From: Oscillospiraceae bacterium | GTDB taxonomy: Bacteria > Bacillota > Clostridia > Oscillospirales > Oscillospiraceae | Length of the DNA stretch: 7,656 bases | Direction of reading: 5' to 3' | NCBI GenBank assembly: GCA_020866945.1 | Contig: JAJBVW010000073.1 | Location: forward strand, 1-7,656 | In this document: piece after piece, positions 6,901-7,656 of the stretch | How positions within the stretch are numbered: position 1 is the stretch's first letter | How the letters are laid out: each line of letters starts with the position of its first letter | Made by a program: the position numbers and the translations under genes | The notes under the pieces: model-generated | Databases searched by the model: none | Told to the model about the DNA's origin: nothing | Seen by the model: the letters and a program-made list of their open reading frames with translations, nothing else

Positions 6901-6988
6901 TCCCCTCAGGACAAAAAAATCATTGAACACCTGGCCCTCCTGTGTAAGAGGCGGAGGGAGTATCAACAAAAATTGACACAGATAAAAG

Positions 6989-7021
6989 GGACAGCCCCAA
7001 ACGAGGGTTTTGGGACTGTCC
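6989..7021 (-). terminator. Rho-independent terminator of the phosphatase gene
   Basis: A 13-bp inverted repeat (6989-7001 with 7009-7021) has a 7-base loop. In the minus-strand transcript it is fully paired, with one U-G wobble, and is followed by CUUUUAU. It starts 16 bases after the phosphatase stop codon and separates that gene from the MMPL operon. Confidence 0.8.
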
Positions 7022-7037
7022 GCGATTTATGAATGCT

Positions 7038-7656
7038 TCATATCATATAATATTTTTCCAGCGCCTTGATCTCCGCCGGGCCGAGGCCGATGGACTTTTC
7101 AAGATAGGCATGGGCCGAGCCGTATGCTTCCTCCAGGCACTGAAAATAGAGGACGATGTTCTCCTGAAAGACCAAAAGCACCTCTTTTGCGAGGGCCAGC
7201 TCCTCCGGCGCGGGGTTTTTCGCCCGGAGGGCGTCCATGCGGCGCTCCATAGCCCGGTTGGTCAGCATATATTCCGCCGCGATGGCGGGCCGGTCAAAGC
7301 CCAGCGCCGTCAGCAGAAGGGCCGCCGCCACGCCGGTACGGTCCTTGCCCTGGGTGCAGTGGAACACCACAGGCCGGCCCGCCGCCCGCAAAAGGCAGGC
7401 AAAAAACTCGGTATAGGCGTTTTTGGACTCCTCCGACTGCGCGAGATAGCGGTACAGGGTCTGAAATTCCTCATGGGCCTGGGCCGCCGTGATCTGCGAT
7501 ATGGGAATGCCGAACAGCGTCCCCAGATCCGCCACAGCGGGCAGGTGCAGATTTTCCGCCCCGGGCACGGCCCTGTCCGGCTCCCGCTCCCGCTCCGACA
7601 CATCCCGGAGGTCTATCACGGCGCAAACGCCCATGCTCTCCAGCCGGGCCAAATCC
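7038..7656 (-). CDS. Tyrosine/dual-specificity phosphatase-like protein, N-terminus outside the window
   Basis: This is the C-terminal part of an atypical protein-tyrosine phosphatase of the Y_phosphatase3 type, which includes PtpB/LipA-like enzymes. The signature loop HCTQGKDRTG is complete, giving the CX5R nucleophile cysteine and the phosphate-binding arginine, and it is followed by the usual alanine/leucine-rich helix (VAAALLLTALG). Near the window edge the family motif CAVIDLRD, followed by a charged SEREREPDR stretch, is also present. The lysine within the loop is typical of members that can remove phosphate from phosphoinositides as well as from proteins. The frame stays open to the right edge, where the codons read Asp-Leu-Ala-Arg. 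An apparent TTG start at 7652 is simply an internal leucine, and roughly 40-60 residues are probably missing. No signal peptide can be judged. The gene ends in TGA and a terminator follows. Confidence 0.88.
   Translation of the reverse strand, partial: DLARLESMGVCAVIDLRDVSEREREPDRAVPGAENLHLPAVADLGTLFGIPISQITAAQAHEEFQTLYRYLAQSEESKNAYTEFFACLLRAAGRPVVFHCTQGKDRTGVAAALLLTALGFDRPAIAAEYMLTNRAMERRMDALRAKNPAPEELALAKEVLLVFQENIVLYFQCLEEAYGSAHAYLEKSIGLGPAEIKALEKYYMI

Noticed and set aside
6935..6958. CCCTCC and GGAGGG inverted repeat between the phosphatase and MMPL genes
   Set aside because: The arms are only 6 bases, 12 bases apart, with simple composition and no adjoining T-tract or gene start, so chance is the best explanation.
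5576..6976. A 466-codon plus-strand open frame opposite the MMPL gene
   Set aside because: The translation is low-complexity and His/Gln/Arg-rich with no recognisable domain, and the minus-strand MMPL protein is clearly real.
6973..6978. TTGACA on the plus strand as a -35 element
   Set aside because: There is no matching -10 at a suitable distance and no plus-strand gene downstream; the region is the tail of the phosphatase terminator on the other strand.
7650..7652. TTG start for the phosphatase at 7652
   Set aside because: The frame remains open to the window edge, and the family normally has a conserved N-terminal segment before this point, so the TTG is read as an internal leucine.

Overview
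The window is GC-rich, with strong AGGAGG-type ribosome binding sites, compact operons and rho-independent terminators. It carries an ECF sigma factor paired with a membrane-anchored partner, and an MMPL transporter paired with an exported protein of LxxG heptads. Together these suggest a GC-rich member of Clostridia (Bacillota), possibly an Oscillospiraceae-like gut bacterium. This is an inference from gene content and style; no rRNA or marker gene is present.

Layout from left to right. An AT-rich leader (1-111) precedes a plus-strand PAPS-dependent sulfotransferase (112-1080). That gene is interrupted by a single in-frame TAG at codon 129 but otherwise looks intact. A 16-bp hairpin terminator (1093-1131) separates it from a convergent block in which every gene is on the minus strand. 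Read in the direction of transcription, that block has three parts. First is a partial protein-tyrosine/lipid-phosphatase-like gene that enters from the right edge (7656-7038) and ends at a hairpin terminator (6989-7021). Second is a two-gene operon, an MMPL/RND membrane transporter (6862-4772) followed after one base by a secreted heptad-repeat protein (4770-2776), ending at a strong terminator (2724-2751). Third is an ECF sigma factor (2658-2173) followed after three bases by a single-pass membrane protein that is probably its anti-sigma factor (2169-1138).

The sigma/anti-sigma pair looks like a small cell-envelope signalling switch: an extracellular sensor domain, one membrane helix and a short cytoplasmic tail that would hold the sigma factor. 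The MMPL protein and its exported partner are probably one functional unit for moving a lipid or hydrophobic compound, or for envelope homeostasis. Whether the sigma factor controls the neighbouring transporter operon cannot be read from the sequence.

The points most worth a second look are the lone amber codon in an otherwise complete sulfotransferase, the in-frame TAG junction between the sigma factor and its partner, and the transporter partner protein, which has YhgE/Pip-like repeats but none of that family's membrane segments. I see no RNA genes, CRISPR arrays, insertion sequences or attachment sites. I found no clear evidence of an undescribed system beyond these observations.
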